Assembly (NCBI GenBank): GCA_031286025.1
Contig: JAITVB010000047.1
Span: forward strand, 1 to 10,922
Source of the DNA: Rikenellaceae bacterium
GTDB lineage: Bacteria; Bacteroidota; Bacteroidia; Bacteroidales; Rikenellaceae
DNA: 10,922 nt
Direction of reading: 5' to 3'
Shown here: in pieces, positions 1 to 6,442 of the stretch
Layout of the letters: each line of letters begins with the position of its first letter
Numbering within the stretch: position 1 is the stretch's first letter
Made by a program: the position numbers and the translations under genes
Notes under the pieces: generated by a model
Told to the model about the DNA's origin: nothing
Seen by the model: the letters and a program-made list of their open reading frames with translations, nothing else
Databases searched by the model: none

Positions 1-20
1 GGGGAAGGGTTAGATTAGGC

Positions 21-28
21 CAAAGATA
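21..28 (-). promoter_or_regulatory. Candidate -7 promoter box for a gene left of the window
   Basis: Read on the minus strand this is TATCTTTG, a full match to the Bacteroidota -7 consensus TAnnTTTG. It lies downstream of recQ and points out of the left edge, so it would serve a minus-strand gene starting before base 1. I see no TTTG at 19-21 bp upstream, so the -33 half is weak. The rest of bases 1-117 holds no gene that I can support. Confidence 0.35.
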
Positions 29-117
29 GCATTTTCAAAACAAAGGTGTGTCTCCGCGTCGGGAATTTTTTCAATGCAACCCAACGCGCAGAACAGAACC
101 TTGCGCACAAAGCAATT

Positions 118-2016
118 TCAAGAATTAAGCCTCAACTTCCCGTTCTTGTCCTGCACGAGTTCCCCGTCGGCAAGCAACAACCGGACGGCTTCGAGGATTT
201 CTTTCGCCTCGCCCCCCACCCGACCGACCAAGGCGTGAAGATCGGCTTCGCTCGAAGCCAACGCATGGAGAATCTTTTCGGGAAGATCGTTGCCCGGGGC
301 CGATACCCGTTTCCGCTTCTCCCGGCAAATGTCGCACTTACCGCATTCGCGATCGGTTTCCTCGCCGAAATAGCGCTGCATATACAGGCTGCGGCACTCG
401 GCCGTATTCGCGGCATAGGCCGCCATCGCTTCCAACCGGGCCGCCGCCACCTCGCGCCGGATGCGGTAGCTCTCGGGGGAGATTCGCACCGCCTCGACCG
501 GCAACCGTTCCTCGGTGAAAAGGAGCAGCGACGAACGGCTGCCGGGAATATATTTGATGATGTGTAACTGCCACAGGCGTTTCAGCAATTCGTGCACGTG
601 TTCGAGCGTGTAACCCGACAGATGAGCGATTTCGCTCACGTTGACCGGCACGGCTTCCGTGAAAATCCCCGTGTAGGTACGCAGCAGTACCCGGATGATA
701 TGGTCGAGTTCCTCGCGTTGGATCCGGATCTTATAGAGGTCTTCACGGCCGACGGTAAACAAGATGCGCGGCGGATGGTCGGCCTCATCGGTCAAAACCA
801 TATAGCCGTTGAGCTGCAATATTTTGATCGCATTGAGCACCACCGGAATGAAAATTTTGTAGCGCGAGCAAAAATCGTAAACATTGAACTCGCGCCCCTC
901 GTTCTTTCCGGCGCCAACGGCGATCTGGCAATAATTGAAAATCGCTTCGTAGACCTCCCATATCTTTTCGACCGGCGGAAATTCGAGGTCAATGCGTCGG
1001 CCTGCGTTGCGGCGGTCTTCCTCGCTATGGAGCAGCACGGCATAGGCAGGACGGCCATCGCGACCCGCGCGACCCGCCTCCTGGTAGTAAGCCTCGATCG
1101 AGTCGCACAGATCGTAATGGGCCACCACGCGCACGTCGGCCTTGTCGATCCCCATGCCGAAAGCGTTGGTCGCCACCATCACCCGGGTTTTCCCGGACAG
1201 CCAGTTCTCCTGGCGAATGCTGCGCATTTGGTAGCCCAAACCGCCGTGGTAGAACTCGGCCGCCACGCCCTTTTCGACCAACAGTGCAGATAGTTTTTCG
1301 GCCCGGTCGCGGGTGCGGACATAAACGATGGCTGTGCCGGGAACGTGGTCGAGAATGCGCATTAAGTGTTCCGGCTTGTTTTCAGTATGACGGACCAGAC
1401 AGGAAAGGTTTTCGCGCGAAAAACTCATCCTCAAAATGTTGCGTTGGCGAAACTCAAGTTTTTCGAGGATGTCTTCAACGACGATGGGTGTGGCCGAAGC
1501 GGTCAGCGCCAACACCGGAGCCGAAGGAGCCAACGGCCGCAGGCGGGCGATTTTCAGATAGGAGGGACGAAAATCGTAGCCCCATTGCGAAATGCAGTGC
1601 GCCTCGTCGATCGCGATCAGCGACACGTTCATCCGCGCAAAACGGGCACGGAACAAGTCGCTTTCGATCCGCTCGGGCGAAACGTAGAGGAATTTATAAT
1701 CGCCGTAAATCGCGTTATCGAGCGTGATGTCAACCTGGCGCGGAGTCATGCCGGAGTGGATCGCCAATGCCTGGATGCCGCGACGGCGCAGGGCGTCGAT
1801 CTGGTCTTTCATCAGCGCAATCAGTGGCGTGATCACCACGCAGATGCCGGGGCGGGCCATCGCCGGGACCTGGTAGGTAAGCGATTTACCCCCACCCGTA
1901 GGCATCAGCACCAATGCGTCACACCCGGCCGCCGCCTCTCCGATCACCTCACGCTGCAAGGGCCGGAACGTGTCGTAACCCCAGTAGCGTTTCAGTATTT
2001 TTTCGAATTCCGGCAT
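118..2016 (-). CDS. recQ: RecQ-family ATP-dependent DNA helicase (632 aa)
   Basis: A 3'-to-5' superfamily 2 DNA helicase that acts in recombination and replication-fork repair in the cytoplasm. Visible motifs: Walker A TGGGKS (residues 40-45), DEAH box (137-140), the RecQ aromatic-rich loop CISQWGYDFRP (141-151), motif III TASAT (172-176) and motif VI QEAGRAGRDG (312-321). A zinc module has Cys541, Cys558, Cys561 and Cys564, the same 17-3-3 spacing as E. coli RecQ. The layout is unusual: about 220 residues lie between motif VI and the first cysteine, against about 50-60 in E. coli, and the tail after the zinc module is only about 68 residues, with no recognisable HRDC domain. The start at 2016 is chosen because the family-typical N-terminus (PEFEKILKRYWGYDTFRPLQ) begins there; an upstream in-frame ATG at 2136 would have to read through an intergenic palindrome. 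The helicase call is firm. The gene name is by family only, since Bacteroidota often carry more than one RecQ paralogue. Confidence 0.93.
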   Translation of the reverse strand: MPEFEKILKRYWGYDTFRPLQREVIGEAAAGCDALVLMPTGGGKSLTYQVPAMARPGICVVITPLIALMKDQIDALRRRGIQALAIHSGMTPRQVDITLDNAIYGDYKFLYVSPERIESDLFRARFARMNVSLIAIDEAHCISQWGYDFRPSYLKIARLRPLAPSAPVLALTASATPIVVEDILEKLEFRQRNILRMSFSRENLSCLVRHTENKPEHLMRILDHVPGTAIVYVRTRDRAEKLSALLVEKGVAAEFYHGGLGYQMRSIRQENWLSGKTRVMVATNAFGMGIDKADVRVVAHYDLCDSIEAYYQEAGRAGRDGRPAYAVLLHSEEDRRNAGRRIDLEFPPVEKIWEVYEAIFNYCQIAVGAGKNEGREFNVYDFCSRYKIFIPVVLNAIKILQLNGYMVLTDEADHPPRILFTVGREDLYKIRIQREELDHIIRVLLRTYTGIFTEAVPVNVSEIAHLSGYTLEHVHELLKRLWQLHIIKYIPGSRSSLLLFTEERLPVEAVRISPESYRIRREVAAARLEAMAAYAANTAECRSLYMQRYFGEETDRECGKCDICREKRKRVSAPGNDLPEKILHALASSEADLHALVGRVGGEAKEILEAVRLLLADGELVQDKNGKLRLNS

Positions 2017-2025
2017 AGACAACTG

Positions 2026-2033
2026 CAAAGGTA
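2026..2033 (-). promoter_or_regulatory. Candidate -7 promoter box for recQ
   Basis: Minus-strand TACCTTTG, a full match to TAnnTTTG, lies 9 nt before the recQ ATG at 2016. If transcription starts about 4-6 nt after the box, the recQ mRNA would have a leader of only a few bases. No TTTG is present at the -33 distance; that position falls inside the palindromic repeat at 2053-2079. Confidence 0.4.
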
Positions 2034-2052
2034 GTGAAAAACGCCGGGCATC

Positions 2053-2079
2053 GTCATTCTTCGCTGCGCTCGGAATGAC
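2053..2079. repeat. Palindromic intergenic repeat (REP-like)
   Basis: Arms GTCATTC (2053-2059) and GAATGAC (2073-2079) are a perfect 7-bp inverted repeat around a 13-nt GC-rich centre. Read on the minus strand the unit starts GTCATTCCGAGCGCAGCG. That string resembles a dispersed intergenic repeat I recall from many bacterial genomes, but this is memory and was not searched. Only one copy is present in this window. It sits between the lactonase gene and recQ, where such repeats usually occur. It has no T-tract and so does not look like an intrinsic terminator. Confidence 0.5.
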
Positions 2080-2088
2080 AAGCAACAG

Positions 2089-2102
2089 GTCCCATGTGGG
2101 AC
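2089..2102. repeat. Short hairpin GTCCC/GGGAC in the lactonase-recQ gap
   Basis: A perfect 5-bp inverted repeat, GTCCC (2089-2093) and GGGAC (2098-2102), encloses a 4-nt loop. A run of seven A residues follows on the plus strand. Read on the minus strand the T-run comes before the hairpin, which is the wrong order for terminating the lactonase transcript. Its role is unknown; it could be a structure in a read-through mRNA or chance. Confidence 0.3.
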
Positions 2103-2165
2103 AAAAAAACCGTACGGAAAAAGATTTCGTCCGCACAGCTTTTTTATTTCCTGACAGTCAGAGCC

Positions 2166-3293
2166 TTACAAGGAAAACTTCAGGCACGACGGCCCCATCA
2201 CCTCGATCTGGTTGGGGGTGATGGTCAACAAGCCGGTCACCGGATCGAGGGCGTAAACCACGATGTCGTTGCCCGTTTGGTTGGCCACCAACAGGAATTT
2301 GCCGGAAGGGTCGATCACAAAGTTACGCGGGAAATCTATCCCCTCGCGCACATTACCCAACGAGGTGATCGTACCGTAGGCCTCGTCGAAACCATACATC
2401 GCCACGCTGTTTTCGCCGCGGTTCGAGGCGTAGAGGAATTTCCCGTCGGGGGTGAAATGAATGTCGGCCGCCGTCGTTTCTTCGGGCCAACCGGTTTCGG
2501 GCAGTGTCGACACGGTTTGCAGCAACCGGGAAAACCGGCGGGCGGAATCGCGGGCAAAAAGGGCCGCCGTATTGTCCAATTCGTTGACCGTCACCATATA
2601 GTTCCCGCTTGGATGGAACGCCAGGTGGCGCGGGCCGGCACCGGGGGCATAGGCGACCTCGGCATCGAGATGCAACGAATCGTTCTTGAGCGAAAAGATC
2701 ATCGTGCGGTCGGCACCAAGGTCGGGTACGTAAAGTTCGCCCGTAGCCGGATCCTGTTCGATCGAATGGGCGTGGGGCGCATCCTGTCGCTGCGGGTTGA
2801 CATTACTGAAAGCCGTGTGGACGTAAATGGCCGGCTTGTCAAGCGCAATACCCTGAGCGTCGAGCGGATAGCAGAGGGTTTTCCCTTCGCTGAAACTCAC
2901 CGTGCCGAGCCATTTGCCGCCTTCGATCATGGCCACGTAACTGAGGGTCAGCGCCGGTACTTTGAAGCGGGCCAATTCGGTCAGTGCACCGGTCGTCTTA
3001 TCAACGGCATAAGTCAGCAGTTCGGCCGTATCGGGACGCAGGTTGTTGTAGGTATAGAGCCGGCTGCCATCGGCCGAGAGGGTGAGGTAATTGGGATTTT
3101 TGAGCGTCGCCACGGACTGCAGACCGCTCAACGCACCGGTCACCGTGTCGAGACGGCAGGCATAAACACCATCGCCCCCGGCATCGGTAAAACTGCCGAC
3201 ATACATCAACACCGTCGTGTCGGGCTTGGGAGAACCGCAGGCGGCCAACGCGGCAGCCATCGCGGCAAGTACCAACAATCGTAAATTTTTCAT
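2166..3293 (-). CDS. Lactonase-family beta-propeller lipoprotein (375 aa)
   Basis: Member of the lactonase / 6-phosphogluconolactonase-like seven-bladed propeller family (YbhE/Pgl type). The N-terminus is a lipoprotein signal: positive MKNLR, a hydrophobic stretch, then lipobox LAAC with Cys19, so the mature protein should be lipid-anchored outside the cytoplasm. Repeating propeller strands are visible, for example PDGKFLYASNRGENSVAMY (272-290) and PSGKFLLVANQTGNDIVVY (319-337), together with PHAHSIEQDP (163-172) and GAGPRHLAFHPSG (198-210). Length fits the family after removal of the signal. Cytoplasmic E. coli Pgl hydrolyses 6-phosphogluconolactone; an exported copy is unlikely to meet that substrate, and no pentose-phosphate gene is nearby, so the substrate is unknown. 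It follows korB on the same strand after 87 nt and may be partly co-transcribed. An AGGAAG sequence sits just before the ATG, although very close to it. Confidence 0.85.
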   Translation of the reverse strand: MKNLRLLVLAAMAAALAACGSPKPDTTVLMYVGSFTDAGGDGVYACRLDTVTGALSGLQSVATLKNPNYLTLSADGSRLYTYNNLRPDTAELLTYAVDKTTGALTELARFKVPALTLSYVAMIEGGKWLGTVSFSEGKTLCYPLDAQGIALDKPAIYVHTAFSNVNPQRQDAPHAHSIEQDPATGELYVPDLGADRTMIFSLKNDSLHLDAEVAYAPGAGPRHLAFHPSGNYMVTVNELDNTAALFARDSARRFSRLLQTVSTLPETGWPEETTAADIHFTPDGKFLYASNRGENSVAMYGFDEAYGTITSLGNVREGIDFPRNFVIDPSGKFLLVANQTGNDIVVYALDPVTGLLTITPNQIEVMGPSCLKFSL

Positions 3294-3323
3294 TCTTCCT
3301 GATATTTTTCAGTTAAACACACT

Positions 3324-3354
3324 CTATTATATCCCTGCGGCCGACCGACACAAA
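3324..3354 (-). promoter_or_regulatory. Possible promoter for the lactonase gene
   Basis: On the minus strand, TTTG (3354-3351) is followed after 19 nt by TATAATAG (3331-3324). This keeps the -33/-7 spacing of Bacteroidota promoters but matches TAnnTTTG imperfectly in the second half (ATAG in place of TTTG). The box lies about 30 nt before the lactonase ATG. It suggests the lactonase can be transcribed separately from korAB, but the support is modest. Confidence 0.3.
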
Positions 3355-3380
3355 GCTCTATTCACCGCCGGGATGGAAAA

Positions 3381-4421
3381 CTATTCCGTCGCCGCCGGAG
3401 CGACTTCCCAGGTTTCGCCGTAGTTCAGCAAATCGTCCATCGTGCGGATCCTGGCGCCGCCGCGAATCTGGTCGACCTGGCGCTGCACGTTTTGGTTATA
3501 CGTACTGTCGGGCACCTGGCGGATCACGCCGAGGGCCACCGGCAACTCGGGATACCGCATGTTGACCAACATCATGTGGACCCCTGCGTTGGGCGTGTGG
3601 GCGTCGTGGGTCAACACATCGTCGATCGTGCAACCGTCCTTGCCCGGTTCGATCACTTTCAGTCCCAGGCCGTTCATCGCCAACCCCTTTTCCTTGTTCC
3701 TGCCGAAAAGCATTTTTTCGCCATGCTTCAACACGATCGTGCGCTCGTCGCGGAACTCGCGGTCGGTGATGCTCGAATGGGTTTTATCGTTGAAGATCAC
3801 GCAATTCTGAAGGATTTCGACCACCGAGGCACCGTCGTGGATCGCGGCAGCCACCATGCAATCCTTAGACAGATTGATGTCGACGTCGATCGCCCGGGCG
3901 AAGAACGTCCCGCGCGCACCGAGCACCAGTTCACCGGGGGCAAAGGGGTGTTCGACCGTCCCGAAAGGCGAGGTCTTTGTGATTTTCCCGAGTTTCGAAG
4001 TCGGGGAATACTGGCCTTTCGTCAACCCGTAGATTTCGTTGTTGAACAGTAAGATATTCAGGTCGATGTTGCGCCGGACAGCGTGGATAAAGTGGTTGCC
4101 GCCGATGGCCAGGGCATCGCCGTCGCCGGTCACCTGCCACACGCTCAACCCGGGATTGGCCACCTTGACCCCCGTAGCGATAGCCGTAGCCCGCCCGTGT
4201 ATGCTGTGAAACCCATAGGTGTTCATATAGTATGGAAAACGCGACGAACAGCCGATGCCAGAAATGAACGTGTAGCGCTCGTGGGCATAGTCGAGGGTTT
4301 CCGAAATCTCGGGCAGCGCCTTCTGCACGGCGTTCAGCACGGCATGGTCACCGCAGCCGGGACACCATTTGACTTCGAGGTCGGCCTTGAAATCGGCCGG
4401 GGTGAAATTATGGATGTTCAT
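3381..4421 (-). CDS. korB: 2-oxoacid (2-oxoglutarate):ferredoxin oxidoreductase, beta subunit
   Basis: The thiamine-diphosphate-binding subunit of a two-subunit 2-oxoacid:ferredoxin oxidoreductase, which converts a 2-oxoacid plus CoA to acyl-CoA plus CO2 and passes electrons to ferredoxin; it can run in reverse. Visible: WCPGCGDH with Cys20 and Cys23, GIGCSSR with Cys58 and LQNCVIFND with Cys207, which match the four cluster-ligand cysteines of archaeal OFOR beta subunits in order and rough spacing. GDGDALAIGGNH (99-110) and FNNEIYGLTKGQ (126-137) form the TPP/Mg site. At 346 aa it has normal length. It starts 5 nt after the korA stop, so the two are translationally close and surely one operon. 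The 2-oxoglutarate preference is inferred from resemblance to KorB (SRFPYYMNTYG, HGRATAIATG); related 2-oxoacids cannot be excluded by eye. Confidence 0.92.
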   Translation of the reverse strand: MNIHNFTPADFKADLEVKWCPGCGDHAVLNAVQKALPEISETLDYAHERYTFISGIGCSSRFPYYMNTYGFHSIHGRATAIATGVKVANPGLSVWQVTGDGDALAIGGNHFIHAVRRNIDLNILLFNNEIYGLTKGQYSPTSKLGKITKTSPFGTVEHPFAPGELVLGARGTFFARAIDVDINLSKDCMVAAAIHDGASVVEILQNCVIFNDKTHSSITDREFRDERTIVLKHGEKMLFGRNKEKGLAMNGLGLKVIEPGKDGCTIDDVLTHDAHTPNAGVHMMLVNMRYPELPVALGVIRQVPDSTYNQNVQRQVDQIRGGARIRTMDDLLNYGETWEVAPAATE

Positions 4422-4426
4422 AACGC

Positions 4427-6268
4427 TTATTTCGATAAGATTTTTTCAAACTTTTCGGCCAGTTCCGCCACAGTGAAAGGCTGCCCTTCGACCTTGTTAC
4501 ATTGCAGATAATCAAATTCCGGGAAATTCATCCGCAGATAATTGGCAAATTGGCCGAGATTCAGCTCGCACACCACGATCTTTTTGAATTTTCCGAAGAT
4601 CCGGGCCGTATTTTTCGGCAACGGATTGATGTAGTTGAAATGGCTCAGGGAAACGCTTTTCCCTTCGGCCTGCAACGCTTCGACGGCCGAAAGCAGGTGG
4701 CCGCGGGTGCCGCCCCAACCTACGACCAACAGGTCGCCTTCGGACGCTCCGATCACCGTTTGTTCGGGTATGAACTCCTCGACACGTTTCACTTTGGCGG
4801 CACGGATGTCGACCATCTTCTGGTGATTGGCAGGATCGTGCGATGCCGACCCTTTCAAAAAATCTTTTTCGAGGCCGCCGATGCGGTGTTCGAGACCGGG
4901 GGTACCGGGCAGGGCCCAGGTACGGGCCAGGCGTTCTTCGTCGCGTTTATAAGGCAGGTAGCCGCCTTCGGGGGCCGACGAGAGGATCGGCGGATGGATC
5001 GGCGGATAATCCTTCATCGCAGGGATCTTCCACGCTTCGCTGCCATTGGCGATGAAGCCGTCGGTGAGCAGGACGACCGGGGTCATGTGTTCCATCGCGA
5101 TCTTGCCGGCGGTGAAAGCGTAGTCGAAGCAGTCCGAAGGGGTGCCGGCGGCGATCACCACCACGGGGCACTCGCCGTTGCGTCCCCACAGGGCCTGCAT
5201 CAGGTCGCTCTGTTCGGTCTTGGTCGGCAGGCCGGTCGAGGGGCCGCCGCGCTGCACATCGACGATCACCAACGGCAACTCGGCCATCACGGCCAACCCG
5301 ATCGCCTCGGATTTTAACGCAAGGCCCGGACCGGAAGTCGTCGTCACGGCAAAACTGCCGGTATAAGCGGCGCCGATGGCCGTACAGATGCCGGCGATCT
5401 CGTCTTCCGCCTGCAATGTTTTTACGCCCAGGTCTTTGCGCTTGGCCAATTCCTCCAGGATTCCGGTAGCCGGAGTGATCGGGTACGAACCGCAGAAGAG
5501 CGGGCGCCCCGCTTTCTCGGCGGCGGCGATAAATCCCCAGGCGGTGGCTTCGTTGCCGCCGATGGTGCGGTAGCGACCCGGAGGCAATTTGGCCGGGGCC
5601 ACGTGATAGGTGTTGGCCGTGGCGTGGGTGTTCGACGTATAGTTGAACCCGGCCCTGAGCGCCATAATATTGGCTTCGGCCTGGTCGGGGGTTTTGTTGA
5701 ATTTCTTGCGGCAGTAATCGATCGTATGGTCGAGGGGCATATCGGAGAGGTAGTAGCAGATGCCCAACGCAAACATATTCTTACATTTGACCACGTTCTT
5801 GTTGTCGAGCGGCATCTCTTTCAGCGTCTCCTTGGTCATTGAGGTGATCGGGGCGGCGATGATGTTGTAGTCGGCGATATCCAGTTCGGCAAAGGGGTCG
5901 GCGGTCTTGAACCCGGCGCGGTCGAGGCCGCGGTCGTTAAACGTGTCGACGTCGCAAACGACCGTCGCGCCTTTTTTCAGCCACTTGGCGTTGGCCTTCA
6001 GGGCGGCGGGGTTCATCGCCACGAGCGTGTCGCAATAATCGCCCGGGGTGTTGATCTTGCGGTCGCCGAAACGGACCTGGAAGCCCGACACGCCGGCGAT
6101 CGTCCCCTGCGGGGCGCGAATCTCGGCCGGATAATCGGGAAAAGTCGATACCCCGTTGCCGATCATCGCCGAGGTATCCGTAAAAAGTGTGCCGGTCATT
6201 TGCATCCCGTCGCCCGAGTCGCCGGAAAAACGAATGACCACCGTATCACGTTCGATGGGTTGCTTCAT
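4427..6268 (-). CDS. korA: 2-oxoacid (2-oxoglutarate):ferredoxin oxidoreductase, alpha subunit (gamma-alpha fusion)
   Basis: The 613-residue large subunit, with the gamma domain fused in front of the alpha domain as in other two-subunit OFORs. The gamma domain spans about residues 8-200, beginning VVIRFSGDSGDGMQMTG. The alpha domain starts about 235 and contains YPITP (262-266), a TPP-pyrimidine/CoA-side loop, then SGPGLALKSEA (312-322) and QRGGPSTGLPTKTEQSDL (339-356). The C-terminal part ends in a transketolase-C-like domain (about 510-613). It pairs with KorB to supply or consume 2-oxoglutarate and succinyl-CoA in an anaerobic, incomplete or reductive TCA route. There is no separate small ferredoxin-type subunit gene next to it, which fits the two-gene Kor type. 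The start at 6268 lies just 4 nt after a TATATTTG box, so the message may be nearly leaderless. Confidence 0.93.
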   Translation of the reverse strand: MKQPIERDTVVIRFSGDSGDGMQMTGTLFTDTSAMIGNGVSTFPDYPAEIRAPQGTIAGVSGFQVRFGDRKINTPGDYCDTLVAMNPAALKANAKWLKKGATVVCDVDTFNDRGLDRAGFKTADPFAELDIADYNIIAAPITSMTKETLKEMPLDNKNVVKCKNMFALGICYYLSDMPLDHTIDYCRKKFNKTPDQAEANIMALRAGFNYTSNTHATANTYHVAPAKLPPGRYRTIGGNEATAWGFIAAAEKAGRPLFCGSYPITPATGILEELAKRKDLGVKTLQAEDEIAGICTAIGAAYTGSFAVTTTSGPGLALKSEAIGLAVMAELPLVIVDVQRGGPSTGLPTKTEQSDLMQALWGRNGECPVVVIAAGTPSDCFDYAFTAGKIAMEHMTPVVLLTDGFIANGSEAWKIPAMKDYPPIHPPILSSAPEGGYLPYKRDEERLARTWALPGTPGLEHRIGGLEKDFLKGSASHDPANHQKMVDIRAAKVKRVEEFIPEQTVIGASEGDLLVVGWGGTRGHLLSAVEALQAEGKSVSLSHFNYINPLPKNTARIFGKFKKIVVCELNLGQFANYLRMNFPEFDYLQCNKVEGQPFTVAELAEKFEKILSK

Positions 6269-6272
6269 ATTG

Positions 6273-6302
6273 CAAATATATCAAGATGTTTAATTTTGCA
6301 AA
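6273..6302 (-). promoter_or_regulatory. Promoter for korAB, almost at the start codon
   Basis: On the minus strand TTTG (6302-6299) is followed after 18 nt by TATATTTG (6280-6273), a full match to the -7 consensus with a -33 element at nearly standard spacing. Only four bases separate the box from the korA ATG, so the transcript would start at or next to the ATG. Confidence 0.55.
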
Positions 6303-6306
6303 GGTA
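6291..6306. promoter_or_regulatory. Back-to-back -7 boxes in the korA/proB divergent region
   Basis: TAATTTTG on the plus strand (6291-6298) directly abuts CAAAGGTA (6299-6306), which reads TACCTTTG on the minus strand. Both match TAnnTTTG, one facing proB and one facing korA. The minus-strand box could be a second, upstream korA start point, and its TTTG may double as the -33 of the box at 6273-6280. No good -33 element is seen for the outer pair, so one or both may be chance in an AT-rich gap. Confidence 0.35.
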
Positions 6307-6411
6307 AGTTTTTCTTCCCGATTTTAAAAGCCATTTTTTGTAGAATTTCACACGGATGGCCGGCGAAACAACTATTTTCGGACAAGCGGACGGAACCTGC
6401 AAAAAAACCAT

Positions 6412-6419
6412 TATTTTTG
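6412..6419 (+). promoter_or_regulatory. Candidate -7 promoter box for the proBA cluster
   Basis: TATTTTTG matches TAnnTTTG and follows an A-rich run, a common Bacteroidota promoter setting. It lies 11 nt before an ATG at 6431 and 23 nt before the chosen proB start at 6443. No TTTG sits at the -33 distance. Confidence 0.45.
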
Positions 6420-6442
6420 CTTCGTTACAAATGGTTGTCGCT

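Noticed and set aside
86-106. Inverted repeat GCGCA/TGCGC (11-nt loop) after recQ as a terminator.
   Set aside because: The stem is only 5 bp with a long loop, and no T-tract follows on the minus strand.
592-1293. A 233-codon plus-strand frame inside recQ.
   Set aside because: RecQ motifs occupy the opposite strand throughout this stretch, and the antisense translation is His/Arg/Val-rich without domains.
2017-2136. Extended recQ start at 2136 (40 extra residues).
   Set aside because: The added part reads through the palindromic repeat and hairpin, has no family similarity, and the promoter-like box lies inside it.
2103-2165. Terminator for the lactonase gene using CCGTACGG followed by T7 on the minus strand.
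   Set aside because: The palindrome can form only a 3-bp stem with a 2-nt loop, too weak to count as an intrinsic terminator despite the T-run.
2094-3284. A 396-codon open frame on the plus strand antisense to the lactonase gene.
   Set aside because: It is the mirror of a well-supported lipoprotein gene with a signal peptide and propeller motifs. The antisense product has no recognisable motif, and long antisense frames are common in GC-rich genes.
4502-5317. A 271-codon plus-strand frame inside korA.
   Set aside because: It is antisense to conserved OFOR alpha-subunit sequence and looks compositionally like a shadow frame.
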